This document shows, piece after piece, positions 28,007 through 37,900 of a DNA stretch of 64,000 nucleotides. Location of the stretch: NCBI RefSeq assembly GCF_000472925.1, contig NZ_AXAS01000045.1, positions 1 to 64,000 on the forward strand, written 5' to 3'. The position numbers were made by a program, and so were the translations under genes. The notes below the pieces were generated by a model. The model saw only the letters and a program-made list of their open reading frames with translations, made no database searches and had not been told where the DNA came from. The number at the start of each line of letters is the position of its first letter. Positions within the stretch are counted from its first letter, which is position 1. The DNA is from Bradyrhizobium sp. Ec3.3 (GTDB lineage: Bacteria > Pseudomonadota > Alphaproteobacteria > Rhizobiales > Xanthobacteraceae).

Positions 28007-28273
28007 ATGGCAGACCCGGTACGGCCCGTGCCGTCACGAGCGACAGGCGATCCTCTGGACCGCGCAAAGCTGCTGGCCGAGAAGCTGGCGGCGGTGCTTA
28101 TGGATGAAGATGTTTCCGACGCAACCTTGGCAATTGCATTTCTGACGGGCGGCGTCGTCAATCACCACGCCCGCGATGCCGCCGCGGCTCATGAGCTGTT
28201 GGACAAGATCCGCCAGCTTGAAGACCGGCTGCTGGCAAGGACGATGGAGGCTGGTCCGCGTACGCTGCAGTGA
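28007..28273 (+). CDS. Small hypothetical protein, helical
   Basis: An 88-residue protein with no signal peptide. The middle is a helical core (LLAEKLAAVLMDEDVSDATL), then an Ala-rich hydrophobic part (AIAFLTGGVVNHHARDAAAA) and a final charged helix. I do not recognise a named family. A strong hairpin follows 44 bases after its stop. Confidence 0.55.
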   Translation: MADPVRPVPSRATGDPLDRAKLLAEKLAAVLMDEDVSDATLAIAFLTGGVVNHHARDAAAAHELLDKIRQLEDRLLARTMEAGPRTLQ

Positions 28274-28316
28274 TGTTTGTTCGATGCGCGCGGCAATTTA
28301 GCGGGGCAATTCACGA

Positions 28317-28345
28317 GCATGGGTGAGGCGCGTCCTCACCCATGC
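28317..28345 (+). terminator. Perfect 12-bp hairpin downstream of the small gene
   Basis: GCATGGGTGAGG and CCTCACCCATGC form a perfect 12-bp stem around a five-base CGCGT loop. It lies 44 bases after the stop at 28273. There is no T-run after it, so it may act as a weak or Rho-assisted terminator or as an mRNA 3' end stabiliser. Confidence 0.5.
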
Positions 28346-28480
28346 GCAAGCCGCCGCGGCGTTATTGATTCACGCTAGCTCAATGAAATCGGAATGCGCT
28401 TAACTATCGCAGAAAGAAACAGACCGCTAGCGAATCAAGCGGTATATATCACCAGCAGACCCGCATGTGTTTGGTGTTTT

Positions 28481-28675
28481 ATGAACGAGGATTTCTATCG
28501 GGCTCGGGCCTCCTTGGTCCGCGACATCGCTGAGCAAGCTGATCCGTTTACCAAGCAACGTCTCTTGAAGCTTGCCGATCAATATGAGGTCAGGGCAGGC
28601 AACCCGTCACGCGCTTCACGCTCCATAGCGCGACCCATTCCGCTTCCGCCTACGCAGCCACGTGGTAAGGCGTGA
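28481..28675 (+). CDS. Small hypothetical protein
   Basis: A 64-residue protein from ATG 28481 (MNEDFYRARASLVRDIAEQA), chosen because the family-like sequence starts there and earlier in-frame residues look random. It is mostly one long helix (DPFTKQRLLKLADQYEVRAG) with a Pro/Arg-rich tail. Such short proteins are common in Bradyrhizobium genomes and have no known function. Confidence 0.5.
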   Translation: MNEDFYRARASLVRDIAEQADPFTKQRLLKLADQYEVRAGNPSRASRSIARPIPLPPTQPRGKA

Positions 28676-28810
28676 CCGGCTATTCGCGACTAACGAGCGG
28701 CGCATCAGGACGCGCATCGAACCCGAAACTATCTCAGTCACGGGAAAGCCGACGCTCGCTGGGTGGGAATTCAAAAGCAAAAACTGAATGAAGCCCAGAC
28801 TTCCGACGCC

Positions 28811-29149
28811 CTAGGCAGATTTGCGCTGGCTTGCCGACGGTTTTTTGGACACTGCTGCCTTCTTCGGCTTCTTGCCTTCAATCGGCAGCAGCATCTCCTT
28901 CTGGTCGCTCGCTGCCTTGCACGGCTTCTTCGCTGATTTCGCCGGAGCCGCTTCCTGCCCAACACTGCGGCGCAGCGCTTCCATCAGATCGACGACGTTC
29001 TCGCCGCGCGTCGGTGTGATGGGCTTGCCTGCACACTTGCTGTTGATGAGGTCGATGAGGGCCGTCTCATAGTGATCCTCGAACTTGTTCGGCTCGAAAC
29101 GAGCCTGCTTCTGGTTCACGATGTGCTTCGCGGCCGCAGACCAGCCGGG
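28811..29149 (-). pseudogene. C-terminal remnant of a Ku protein
   Basis: The minus-strand frame reads AAAKHIVNQKQARFEPNKFE, DHYETALIDLINSKCAGKPI and GENVVDLMEALRRSVG, followed by a Lys/Ala-rich tail ending at 28811. This matches the C-terminal third of bacterial Ku, the DNA-end-binding partner of LigD in non-homologous end joining. The core beta-barrel that encircles DNA is missing, replaced at about 29150 by unrelated sequence next to the tRNA gene. One region lacks residues found in full-length Ku (KPITPTRGEN), so it is probably dead. Confidence 0.75.
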
Positions 29150-29306
29150 GAAGCGCTGAGCCCGAAAAACGCCGGGTCACAGGGCGCGAGGAAGTCGGCA
29201 TCCGAACTGTCAAGGGATAGGCGAGACGCCTCGGCCTTGTCCAGCCCGCCATCCTCGCCTAGAACACGCCCCAACCGCACGGGGCATCCCCGATTTGGCG
29301 CCTTCA

Positions 29307-29396
29307 GGAGAGGTGGCAGAGTGGTTGAATGCACCGCACTCGAAATGCGGCATAGGTGCAAGCCTATCGGGGGTTCGAATCCCTCCCTCTCCGCCA
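29307..29396 (+). tRNA. tRNA-Ser (anticodon CGA)
   Basis: The acceptor stem GGAGAGG (29307-29313) pairs with CCTCTCC (29386-29392), followed by discriminator G and an encoded CCA. The anticodon stem CCGCA/TGCGG holds the loop CTCGAAA with anticodon CGA at 29341-29343. A long variable arm (CATAGGTGCAAGCCTATC) marks a class II serine tRNA. The TTCGAAT loop is standard. tRNA 3' ends are common integration sites for islands. Confidence 0.96.
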
Positions 29397-29802
29397 GCAA
29401 TGACGTGTTTTCAATGACTTACACGACGGTCTGGTACCTGTCCCCTAATCAATCCCCTTTTCGTGCGGCCCGCCGGAACCCCTCTTCGGCCTCGTCGGCT
29501 TCGCATCGGAGATACATTGCGTGGTCACCGTAACCGCTATGACCAACCCGGCAAATATCGACGTGGCGTCAATCGCGCGAGGTGCCGGCTGCGAGTCGTT
29601 GCGTTCTTCGGGCCCGCCGTCCGATTGGCGGCGCAGGTCCTCGACCACCCTTCAGCGCGAACGTCTCTTTGGACCGGGCGGCGTGAATCGCGCCCGTCCC
29701 GATGTCAGATTTTACAAAAAAGAAAATTTGAAAATTGTGGCCGTGCGTTTTGCGCGCGCTACGGCTTCAGCATCGCCTGCATCAATCCAGTAATGCTTCT
29801 GC
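29397..29802. other. Region after tRNA-Ser, contains copy 1 of a dispersed repeat
   Basis: A minus-strand frame ending at 29445 (with hydrophobic TSIFAGLVIAVTVTTQC) could be a small membrane protein but has no good start. A repeat copy lies at 29660-29722. Nothing else is supported. Confidence 0.35.
29660..29722. repeat. Dispersed repeat, copy 1
   Basis: This stretch matches 33066-33131 in about 47 of the first 54 positions, starting AACGTCTCTTTGGAC and running through GAATCGCGCCCG into an A/T-rich end. Its centre can form a short hairpin (CGGGCG with CGCCCG). It is presumed to be a small interspersed repeat of rhizobial genomes. Confidence 0.6.
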
Positions 29803-30762
29803 CTATGGAGTCGCCTTATCATTCGAAGTCGGCTGATCGTTGTTGTTGACGTGTCGTCTAACTAATAAATTGGCGTGTTTTTTTTCGAGAGCACTCACAA
29901 CAGCATTCAGCAAAACATCTCCTCTGTTAGTGATCGTATAATCACACAATGATCTAGCGACCCTGGCGGTAGCAGCAGCAAACAAAATTACGTTCGGGCG
30001 GATCCTATCAGTGCTCGGAGCTGCAAAAATAGATTCTGCCAAAACAAAACCCGCTGCAGCGTGGGCGTTGGCCTCTTTATTAAACTCCGTCAGGGCGATC
30101 TCTCGCGCACGCTCGTACCCGCTCAATACGACATCTACCGGTTTGATAAACTTGTTCGCTTCCTCACTGTTTGGAAAATCAAAATAATGGACTTTGCACA
30201 TCGACAGCGGTCGCTTCAAGTTTTCGGTGTCAGCTGGACGCCATACATTGGAAATGATAATATCGAAGGGGGTTATCTGCATTGCGTCCGTTGCCTCCTT
30301 AGTCGAAGACGCTGTGACCACGGAAATCTTCAGCTTCTCCAAGATGCCGACGATTGTGTTGTTGAATGGATTGTTTGGCTTACTTTTTGACCATCCATCA
30401 TCGACCCAAAGTATACGCGATTCAACAATCGCTGGAGCAACTCTCGAGGCGCGAACAATAGCGACTTGTGCCAGCTTTTCATCAAAGGAGTCTTCGGACG
30501 ATTTTGCCAGCCGTTGCAAATCGTTCGTTGCTTGGTCAATTGTCTCCCGCTGGAACTTGAAGCCAAAGAGCTCGCCGCCAGACAACGAGAACAACCAGTC
30601 TTCAACGAAATCTCTGTCGTGCAAAGCCCAGCCTATAAGGACCACCAAAGCTAAGGCTTTCAGCAATTGCGAGAAGCCTGTTAGGAAATTTGACGAGCCG
30701 TCTGCTTTACGTGGTGCTGAAGCAGCATGCGCTTCGTGCTTTCGATTAGCGTCCGCTTTCAT
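29803..30762 (-). CDS. Membrane-anchored protein with a degenerate receiver-like domain
   Basis: A 319-residue protein from ATG 30762 (MKADANRKHEAHAASAPRKA), with GGGG about 8 bases upstream. A single membrane helix lies at about residues 35-52 (LLKALALVVLIGWAL). Residues about 125-200 read SRILWVDDGWSKSKPNNPFN, ILEKLKISVVTASSTKEATD and FDIIISNVWRP. That is a response-regulator-like fold with the acidic pair (DD), but Asn occupies the position of the phosphate-accepting Asp. The C-terminal 110 residues (ANAHAAAGFVLAESIFAAPS...) match nothing I know. Base composition is lower in GC than neighbours, suggesting transfer. Function unknown; signalling or defence-associated sensing is speculation. 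It is monocistronic and convergent with nothing. Confidence 0.65.
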   Translation of the reverse strand: MKADANRKHEAHAASAPRKADGSSNFLTGFSQLLKALALVVLIGWALHDRDFVEDWLFSLSGGELFGFKFQRETIDQATNDLQRLAKSSEDSFDEKLAQVAIVRASRVAPAIVESRILWVDDGWSKSKPNNPFNNTIVGILEKLKISVVTASSTKEATDAMQITPFDIIISNVWRPADTENLKRPLSMCKVHYFDFPNSEEANKFIKPVDVVLSGYERAREIALTEFNKEANAHAAAGFVLAESIFAAPSTDRIRPNVILFAAATARVARSLCDYTITNRGDVLLNAVVSALEKKHANLLVRRHVNNNDQPTSNDKATP

Positions 30763-31040
30763 GAAAGTGGCCCCCAGCCCAAAGACGTGAGCAACACGAG
30801 CAAATGCCCTTTTAGGGTGACTATACCAAAGCGCGTGTTCGCAGGTAAGGATTGTGGATTGAAATTGAACCTGGAGCGCGACTTGACCTGAACTACTGCT
30901 CTTGCCCCTCAATGATGCCCGAGGCAAAGTAAAGTAATTTTGTTGACACAGAGGCGGCCTCTTTGCGGTCATTGCCCGCAGGAGGCGTCACTCGGCGCCG
31001 CGAGCTGATTTGGGATCGAGATGATCCTGCATGACCGACC

Positions 31041-31298
31041 GTGACCTGGGCACTGAGTAAGATCAGGGCGCTCCTGCAAAAGACGGTCGCCAATGGCTGT
31101 CCCGTGGAAGAGGCGTTGGCAGCGCATGCGAAGGCGCAAGCCCTCATCGACAAGTATCAGGTAGGCCACGAGGAGCTTTACGGCACCGGGCCGGGACCAC
31201 GATCGCGGAAACCCCAACCCGAGCCCGCCGAGCCGAAACAAGAGCAACAGCCAGAGCCCAAAAAAATCCGCTGGCATCGGCGTGCGGTTTCCATTTAA
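31041..31298 (+). pseudogene. DUF2786-type N-terminal segment, ended by in-frame TAA
   Basis: Residues SKIRALLQKTVANGCPVEEA with HAKAQALIDKYQVG match DUF2786, a small domain of unknown function. A Pro/Glu/Gln-rich stretch follows, then TAA at 31296-31298. The same frame stays open directly after the stop into the SPOR-type protein, so this may be the front of a longer gene broken by one nonsense change. The start (GTG 31041) is uncertain: an upstream ATG with a typical MTDRDL beginning is one frame off. Confidence 0.5.
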
Positions 31299-32376
31299 GG
31301 CCGCGAGATCGCCGTCGGCATCCTGTTGATCGTGGCGGTGCTGTGGGGCAAGTCGGTGGTTACCGGCGTGAGCGGGCTGTTCAAGCCTTCGCAGGTCGGA
31401 GAAGCGTCGAAGGACAATGTGGCGCCGCCGTGGACAGCGTCAGGGCGGCAGCCACCGCCGCAACAGCAACAGATACCGCCCGCTATCAGCGTACCAGCGG
31501 CGGATCAGATATTCCCGCAGGCAAGCCAGGAAGCTGCCTCTAGCGAAGGACGCTTCCTAGTCTCCGTGTCTTCGCAGCTGACCGAGACTGAGGCACAGGC
31601 CTCGTTCCAGGCGATGCAGAAAAAGTATCCAGACCAGCTCGGCTCGCGCTCGCCCGTCATCAAGCGGTACGACGCAAAGAATGGTGTGTACTATCGTGCG
31701 ATGGTCGGCCCCTTCGCATCGCGTGAAGGGGCCACGCGCTTTTGCGACAATTACGAGGCCGTCGGTGGCCAGTGCCTCGGCGTGCTGCCGGCCTCCAGCG
31801 TGGCTACTGGCGCCCCTGCCCCGGAGCCGATCGCCCCCGTGGCGCAGCGCGTCGTGCTCTATGACGAGGATCCGTCCGATCCCAAGGGCAAGCATTATGT
31901 CGGCTCGGTGGTCTGGCGCGCCGAGCCGATCAAGGCGTCTGGCAACCAGCGGCCCGACATTGCCGTACGCGCCGACATCGACATCCCCGACCGCAAGTTC
32001 AAGATGACGATGTCGTTCCGCCGCAACACCGATTCATCGCTGCCGGCGAGCCACACCGCGGAGCTGACCTTCATCCTGCCGCAGGACTTTTCCGGCGGCG
32101 GCGTCGCCAACGTCCCCGGCATCCTGATGAGGTCGAACCTCCAGGCGCGCGGCACGCTGCTTGCGGGCCTTGCGGTGAAGGTCGCCGACGGCTTCTTCCT
32201 GGTCGGCCTCTCCAACGTCGGTGCCAACCGCGCGCAACATCGAGCTTTTGGAGGAGCGCTCCTGGTTCGACATACCGCTGGTCTACGCCAACCAGCGTCG
32301 TGCCATCATCGCGATCGAAAAGGGCGCACCGGGTGAACGCGCGTTCAAGGATGCCTTCGCCGCATGGGGAGAATAG
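31299..32376 (+). pseudogene. Membrane-anchored SPOR-domain protein, frameshifted near the C-terminus
   Basis: The frame opens with a membrane helix (GILLIVAVLWGKSVV), then a Pro/Gln-rich linker, then a SPOR domain (RFLVSVSSQLTETEAQASFQ ... YYRAMVGPFASREGATRFCD), which in known proteins binds denuded septal peptidoglycan. A conserved C-terminal domain follows (VVLYDEDPSDPKGKHYVGSV, FKMTMSFRRNTDSSLPASHT). At about 32226 the frame shifts; the true ending ERSWFDIPLVYANQRRAIIA through AFAAWGE to TAG 32376 is in another frame. The C-terminal domain is usually attached to caspase-like proteins in Bradyrhizobium, so this may be a recombined remnant. Confidence 0.6.
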
Positions 32377-32604
32377 CCGTTTGGCACAGGACATAGCCGA
32401 GGGTCCAACTGCTAAGACGCTTTACCGGTTTCCGGAACTAGTACCTTCAGGGTGCCCCGCTGGCGACGCAAAATGCTCGACCGACCAAGAAGGGTGATCC
32501 ATTGGATAAGGCCCTTCAACCATGGCGATCATAAAACCTCGTTTGAACTCCGATAGAATTTCTGGCTGTAGCGTGTTACTGGAATATCCGCCCGAGTGCG
32601 AACA

Positions 32605-32880
32605 ATGCGACGAATGAGGTTTTCAATTATGTGCGTTGCTCTGGCACTCTGGGTGCTGGTCTTTGGCCTGTTGATGCAGCGTGTGTTCGCGCAAGAGAAG
32701 CCACAAACGATGCGACAGTTTTGCGGCTTGGAAATGAAGCCATACCCTTGTCCGCCGTCCTGGCCGTATTGTGGTTATGAAATTACATCCCCTTGCCCCA
32801 GCTGGTGGCTAAGAGACGACAAGAACAAGCCCCGCGAGGAAAAGCGCGATCTCCCTGATCTCCTCCGCCGTCACCGATGA
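32605..32880 (+). CDS. Small exported or membrane protein, Cys/Pro-rich
   Basis: About 91 residues with an N-terminal hydrophobic segment (SIMCVALALWVLVFGLLMQR) ending in VFAQE, a probable signal peptidase site. The mature part is short and Cys/Pro-rich (FCGLEMKPYPCPPSWPYCGY, SPCPSWW) with a charged tail. The start is one of three close candidates (32596 GTG, 32605 ATG, 32614 ATG). I recognise no family. Confidence 0.5.
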   Translation: MRRMRFSIMCVALALWVLVFGLLMQRVFAQEKPQTMRQFCGLEMKPYPCPPSWPYCGYEITSPCPSWWLRDDKNKPREEKRDLPDLLRRHR

Positions 32881-33850
32881 TGAGCTCTTGCATCCTGTTG
32901 CGGAGATGAATGATTGCACTCAAATCCTTGGCGGCGTGATGGATCTGTCTGCCGCTCGATCTTATGGACCGGATCTGCAACGATCCGTGTAAGTCTACGC
33001 TTAAGTCCAATAGCGGACGGATTTCGGACGGCGCGAAGGTTCTTGAGACCATCGACCATTCCCGCAACGTCTCTTTGGACCCGGCGACGCGAATCGCGCC
33101 CGCCCCAATGGCGGATTTTTTTAAAATAAAAAATCAACCGGGGGCTGGAGCGTCTCGGTCCGTGTCACCGGCGCCGGCTTTAAGGGAATCCAGTATCGGC
33201 CGCGGACGTTGAGGTTGAAGTACGCGCCTTTCAACCGCGCGGCGAGCCCGCGCGAGTTCGAGCACGGGGAAGTTAGGGATCTCATAACTCGCGCTGGGAC
33301 CCGAACCAAGCGCCTAACTAAATGGCTGCAACCAAAGGACCCCGTGGCGACAACCGTCAATTGACCCCACCATTGGCTCCGCTGCGGCAGGTTTGGCCGA
33401 CCGTTGATGCAACCCTTCGATCTCGCAATCCCTGGGGGTTGTTTTTTCGGGCGTGAAGAGTTTCGCAGCGGGCCGTAGGGATCAGTCTTCCAAGCTGAAT
33501 ACGAGGATTCGATTCCCTTCACCTGCGCCGACGGCATGCGTGCGCGGCAACCAACGCAAAGCGACCTGTGGACAATGGAATCCACTCGAAAATTGTTGCT
33601 ACCTTGTCCATTATAACCACTCTTAAGGGCTCCGGATCTCAGCACGAAGACCATGTCCGCCAAGGCCGCTTAGAACGGCTTCGGCTTGCTACTGGACGCG
33701 GCGCGCGCCGAGCCGTTGACCATAGAAAGGGTACGGGCGGTCGATCGTCGTGGTCGTAGCCGTCGAGGAGTTCGAGTGACTTTCGGCGAAGCGAAGTGAG
33801 ACGGAGCCGGACGTGTCGCGGGGCAACAAGCTAAAGTGATAAGGGAATCG
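32881..33850. other. Long region before the DISARM operon; holds repeat copy 2
   Basis: No supported gene in about 970 bases. It contains the second repeat copy at 33066-33131. A plus-strand frame without a start (about 33135-33362, with GFKGIQYRPRTLRLKYAPF) may be a decayed coding segment. The DISARM promoter should lie at the right end; no clear -35/-10 was identified. An AAGGGA ribosome binding site for the methyltransferase sits at 33841-33846. Confidence 0.4.
33066..33131. repeat. Dispersed repeat, copy 2
   Basis: This copy matches 29660-29722 in about 47 of 54 positions in the same orientation. It ends in a T-run followed by A-rich sequence. The centre has a CGCGAATCGCG palindrome in place of the outer stem seen in copy 1. 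Confidence 0.6.
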
Positions 33851-34951
33851 ATGGGACGGCGCGGGGGCAAGACTACATGCAAGCCAAGGGGCGGCAAGCC
33901 CGTGGTCCGAGGTGTCGATTTATTTTGTGGTGTAGGAGGCCTGACGAGAGGTCTTGAGAAGGCTGGAATCGATGTCTGTCTTGGCGTCGATATTGATCCC
34001 GCATGCGAATTCCCGTTTACGGCTAACAACGATGCGAAGTTCTGCCTCAAGTCGGTGGCTGACCTGTCGGCGTCCGATCTGAGAGGGTCGATCGAGGGGG
34101 CCCCTTTCACGCTCCTAGCCGGTTGCGCGCCGTGCCAGCCTTTTTCGACGTACCAGCAAAAACTCGGCCCGTCTGACGGGCGCTGGAACTTGCTCGAGCA
34201 CTTCGCGCGTCTGGCTCGTGAGTTGGAACCGGATCTCATCACCATGGAAAACGTGCCTAATCTGAGTCGTCAGGACATCTTCCATGATTTCGTGTCCACA
34301 CTCGAGGAACTCGATTTTCATGTGACGTTTGAGGTCGTCAATTGCGTCGATTACGGCGTCCCGCAGCTAAGGCAGCGGCTAGTGCTGCTGGCGTCCAGAC
34401 TCGGGCCGTGCGAACTGACTAGGCCAAGCGCGCGCGCAAAGCTGAAGACGGTTCGGGATGCCATCAAAGGCCTCCCCAAACTCGAAGCCGGTGGCGCGTG
34501 TAAACACGATCCTCTGCATCAGTCCAGCGAGCTTTCCGAACTGAACTTGAAGCGTATCCGCGCATCCAAGCCGGGCGGATCGTGGCGTGACTGGAAGAAG
34601 GATTTGATCGCTGACTGCCACAAGCGCAGCTCCGGCAAGTCCTATCCGAGCGTTTACGGCAGGATGGCATGGGACGAGCCTGCCCCCACGGTGACGACTC
34701 AATTTTTTGGCTTCGGGAGCGGCCGCTTCGGTCATCCCGAACAAGACAGGGCGATTTCGCTGCGCGAGGGAGCGATCCTTCAAAGCTTTCCGAAGGGGTA
34801 CAAGTTCGTTCCGAAGGACGAACCAATCCACCGCAAGACCATAGGCCGTTTGATCGGCAATGCCGTGCCGGTCAAACTTGCAGAAGCGATCGGCAAATCA
34901 ATTCTCCAGCACGTCAACGAGCATAGATCGACCGATAGAAAGGCCGCCTAA
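33851..34951 (+). CDS. drmMII: DNA cytosine-5 methyltransferase of the DISARM operon (DrmMII-like)
   Basis: A 366-residue protein. ATG 33851 is chosen over GTG 33836 because of AAGGGA five bases upstream. All m5C methyltransferase motifs are present: I (VDLFCGVGGLTRGLEKAG), IV (GCAPCQPFS, catalytic Cys), VI (ENVPNL), VIII (LRQRLVLLAS) and X (GNAVPV). It methylates cytosine C5 in a target set by the variable region at about residues 200-280, which cannot be predicted here. It is the first gene of the operon, its TAA sharing one base with the drmD ATG. An m5C methylase is typical of class 2 DISARM, whereas the other genes here are class 1, so the symbol is used by analogy. Confidence 0.85.
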   Translation: MGRRGGKTTCKPRGGKPVVRGVDLFCGVGGLTRGLEKAGIDVCLGVDIDPACEFPFTANNDAKFCLKSVADLSASDLRGSIEGAPFTLLAGCAPCQPFSTYQQKLGPSDGRWNLLEHFARLARELEPDLITMENVPNLSRQDIFHDFVSTLEELDFHVTFEVVNCVDYGVPQLRQRLVLLASRLGPCELTRPSARAKLKTVRDAIKGLPKLEAGGACKHDPLHQSSELSELNLKRIRASKPGGSWRDWKKDLIADCHKRSSGKSYPSVYGRMAWDEPAPTVTTQFFGFGSGRFGHPEQDRAISLREGAILQSFPKGYKFVPKDEPIHRKTIGRLIGNAVPVKLAEAIGKSILQHVNEHRSTDRKAA

Positions 34952-37900
34952 TGAGCGTCGGAGCTCAGAAGCGCCAGGCCACGGAGAGCGCTATCATCCG
35001 GTCAGCTCCCGAGCCGGGCCAACTCGTCGAAGTCCGAAGGCGTCAGTGGATCGTCGCTGAGACCGATGCATCCAACGGAAGCGGGGAGATCGCGGCTCCG
35101 CAGCATCGTCTCACGCTCACGTCGATCGACGAAGACAGCTTGGGTGAGCAGCTCGAAGTTATCTGGGAGATCGAGCCGGGCGCTCATATCATTGAGCGCG
35201 CGGGCTTGCCCTCGATGACGGGCCGAGACAATTCAGAAAGGCTGGAGGCGTTTCTCGACGCGGTCAGGTGGGGTGCGGCAACCAACGCAGACCGAGGTTT
35301 CCTCCAAGCCCCGTTTCGTAGTGGCGTCAGCATCGAAGAGTTTCAGCTCGATCCGCTCGTTCGGGCGATCGATATGGCTCGCGCCAATCTCCTGATCGCG
35401 GACGACGTCGGTCTCGGCAAGACAATAGAGGCAGGCCTTGTCGTACAAGAATTGCTTCTACGGCACCGTGCACGGACGGTTTTCGTCGTATGCCCGGCTT
35501 CGCTGCAGGAGAAATGGCGTGTCGAGATGCTGGAGAAGTTCGGTCTAGAGTTCAAGATCGTCGACACCGCGTACGTCAAAGAACTTCGACGCGGTCGTGG
35601 CATCCACGCCAATCCCTGGACGTCGTTCCCGCGCCTGATCACTTCGATCGACTGGATCAAATCGGGCGAAGCACTGCGCATGCTACGCGACGTCCTGCCC
35701 GTCAGATCCAGCTATCCGCGCAAGTTCGATATCTTGGTTGTCGACGAGGCGCACAACGTCGCGCCTGCCGGATCAGCTCATTACGTGCTCGAAAGCCAGC
35801 GCACGCAGCTCATCCGTAAGATCGCGCCTCACTTCCAGCATCGCCTGTTCCTGACCGCGACACCACACAATGGCTACACGGAGTCGTTCACGTCGTTGCT
35901 CGAACTCCTCGACGATCAACGCTTCTCAAGGAACATCCTTCCCGACGACAAGCAGCTCTCGCAAGTCATGGTCCGGCGGTTGAAGACCGACTTGCTCGAC
36001 AAGGATGGAAAGCCCCTCTACCCGAAGCGAAACTTGCAAGCGCTCGCCGTTCCGTTCACTGCCGAGGAACGCCGCATCCAGAAGCTGCTTGAGGCCTATT
36101 GCGTCAGCCGTGAAAAGACCTGCGCACAAGCAGGGGCTGCCGCCACCAGCTTCATCAACAACCTGCTCAAGAAACGTCTCTTTTCATCTCCCGCCGCGTT
36201 TGCATCGACCTTGGAGAGGCACTACGCGACCCTCACGAGCGGCAAAGCCGCTCAGAAACCTGACGAGATGTCAGATCGCATCCTGCGCAAAGCCATCCTC
36301 AAGGCGGAGGAGGATTATGCCGACGATGCGGAGGTGGAGGCTGCTCAAACCGAAGCGGTCGACGAAGCCACCAAGCGGAGCCCGGCGCTGACGGCCGACG
36401 AAGAGCGGATAATCGGCGAAATGCGCGATTGGGCGCAGAAAGCGAGCCGTCGCATCGACTCCAAAGGGAAGGCGATCATCGATTGGCTGGAGGCCAACCT
36501 CAAGACTGCCGGTGCCTGGAACGACCGCAGGGTCATCCTGTTCACCGAGTACCGAACTACCCATCAGTGGCTGCAGCAAATCCTCGCGTCCCATGGTTTC
36601 GGTGGGGACTATCTCTCCATAATCCACGGCGGGATGGATCACGAGGACCGCGAGATCGTTAAAGCCGCGTTCCAAACCAATCCGAAAGACGCCCCGGTCC
36701 GCATCTTACTCGCGACGGACGCCGCCTCGGAGGGCATCGACCTCCAAAACTACTGCAACTGCCTCATTCACGTGGAGATTCCGTACAATCCCAACGTGAT
36801 GGAGCAGCGCAACGGCCGCATCGACCGGCACGGTCAAAAGGAAACGGAGGTGCTGATCTGGCATCCCGTGGACGGCGGCGCAGCGGCCGACGGCTCTTTC
36901 GGCGGGCACAGCGAGGACATCATTCGCGCCTTGAAGAAGCTCGAGGCGATGCGCGAGGACATGGGCAGTGTCAACCCGGTGATCGCGCCACAGATGGCAG
37001 GGCTAATCGAAGGCAGCCGCCGCGAACTCGACACGCGCGAAGCCGAAGCACGCGCCGCGAAGGTAAGGCGCTTCGTGAGAGCCGAGCAGCAGCTCAAGGA
37101 TCGCATAGCCAAGCTGCATGAACGTCTCCAGGAAACGTCGAAGGATTTTCACCTGTCCCCGGACCGCAGCTATGCGGCGGTGAAGACCGCCCTCGCTCTC
37201 GAAAAGCGACCGTCGCTCAAGCCGGTCGATCTCCCGGGCGCGCCGGCGGGCTCGGTGTTCGAGATGCCGCCTCTCACCGGTTCGTGGTCGCGCTGTGGCG
37301 AGGGTCTCCATCACCCGCACACCGGCAAGTTACGTCCGATCACCTTCGATCATGCGGTTGCCAAGGGCCGGGACGACGTCGTCCTCGTTCACCTCAATCA
37401 CCGCCTCGTACAAATGTGCCTTCGCCTGCTTCGCGCTGAAGTGTGGGCCCAGAACGACGTCAAGAAACTGCACCGCGTCGATGTGCGAGCGCTGCCGTCA
37501 TCGATGATCAATGATGTCGCGGTGGCGGTGATATCGCGCCTTGTCGTGACCGGGGGCAACCACCATCGTTTGCATGAGGAACTCACCGTTGCTGGCGGCT
37601 ATCTGAAGGACGATGCATTCAGCCGCGAAACGCGCGTCACACAGGTCAACGACTGGCTGGATAAGGCGGCTTCGATCGATGCCCCCAACCGCTTGTTCGA
37701 AGGATTGAAGCGGCGCTTCGAGAAGTCACAGGAAGGCGTTCAGCAGGCCGTGGAGGCGCGTTCCCGGGAGCGGCTTCGAAATCTCGAGAACACGCTCGAA
37801 GCCCGGCAGCAGCAGGAGATCGGCAATATAACCGCGGTGCTGGACGAACTCGAGCGCGCCATTACCGCCGAGCTTCGCAAAGAGGAGGAGCCCGAGCAGC

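Noticed and set aside
29445..29648. Possible small membrane protein on the minus strand
   Set aside because: It has one hydrophobic stretch but no credible start codon or ribosome binding site, and the 5' side runs into a repeat.
33121..33663. 180-codon minus-strand frame upstream of DISARM
   Set aside because: It has no domain and basic, low-complexity composition. It reads through the repeat and looks like a chance frame.
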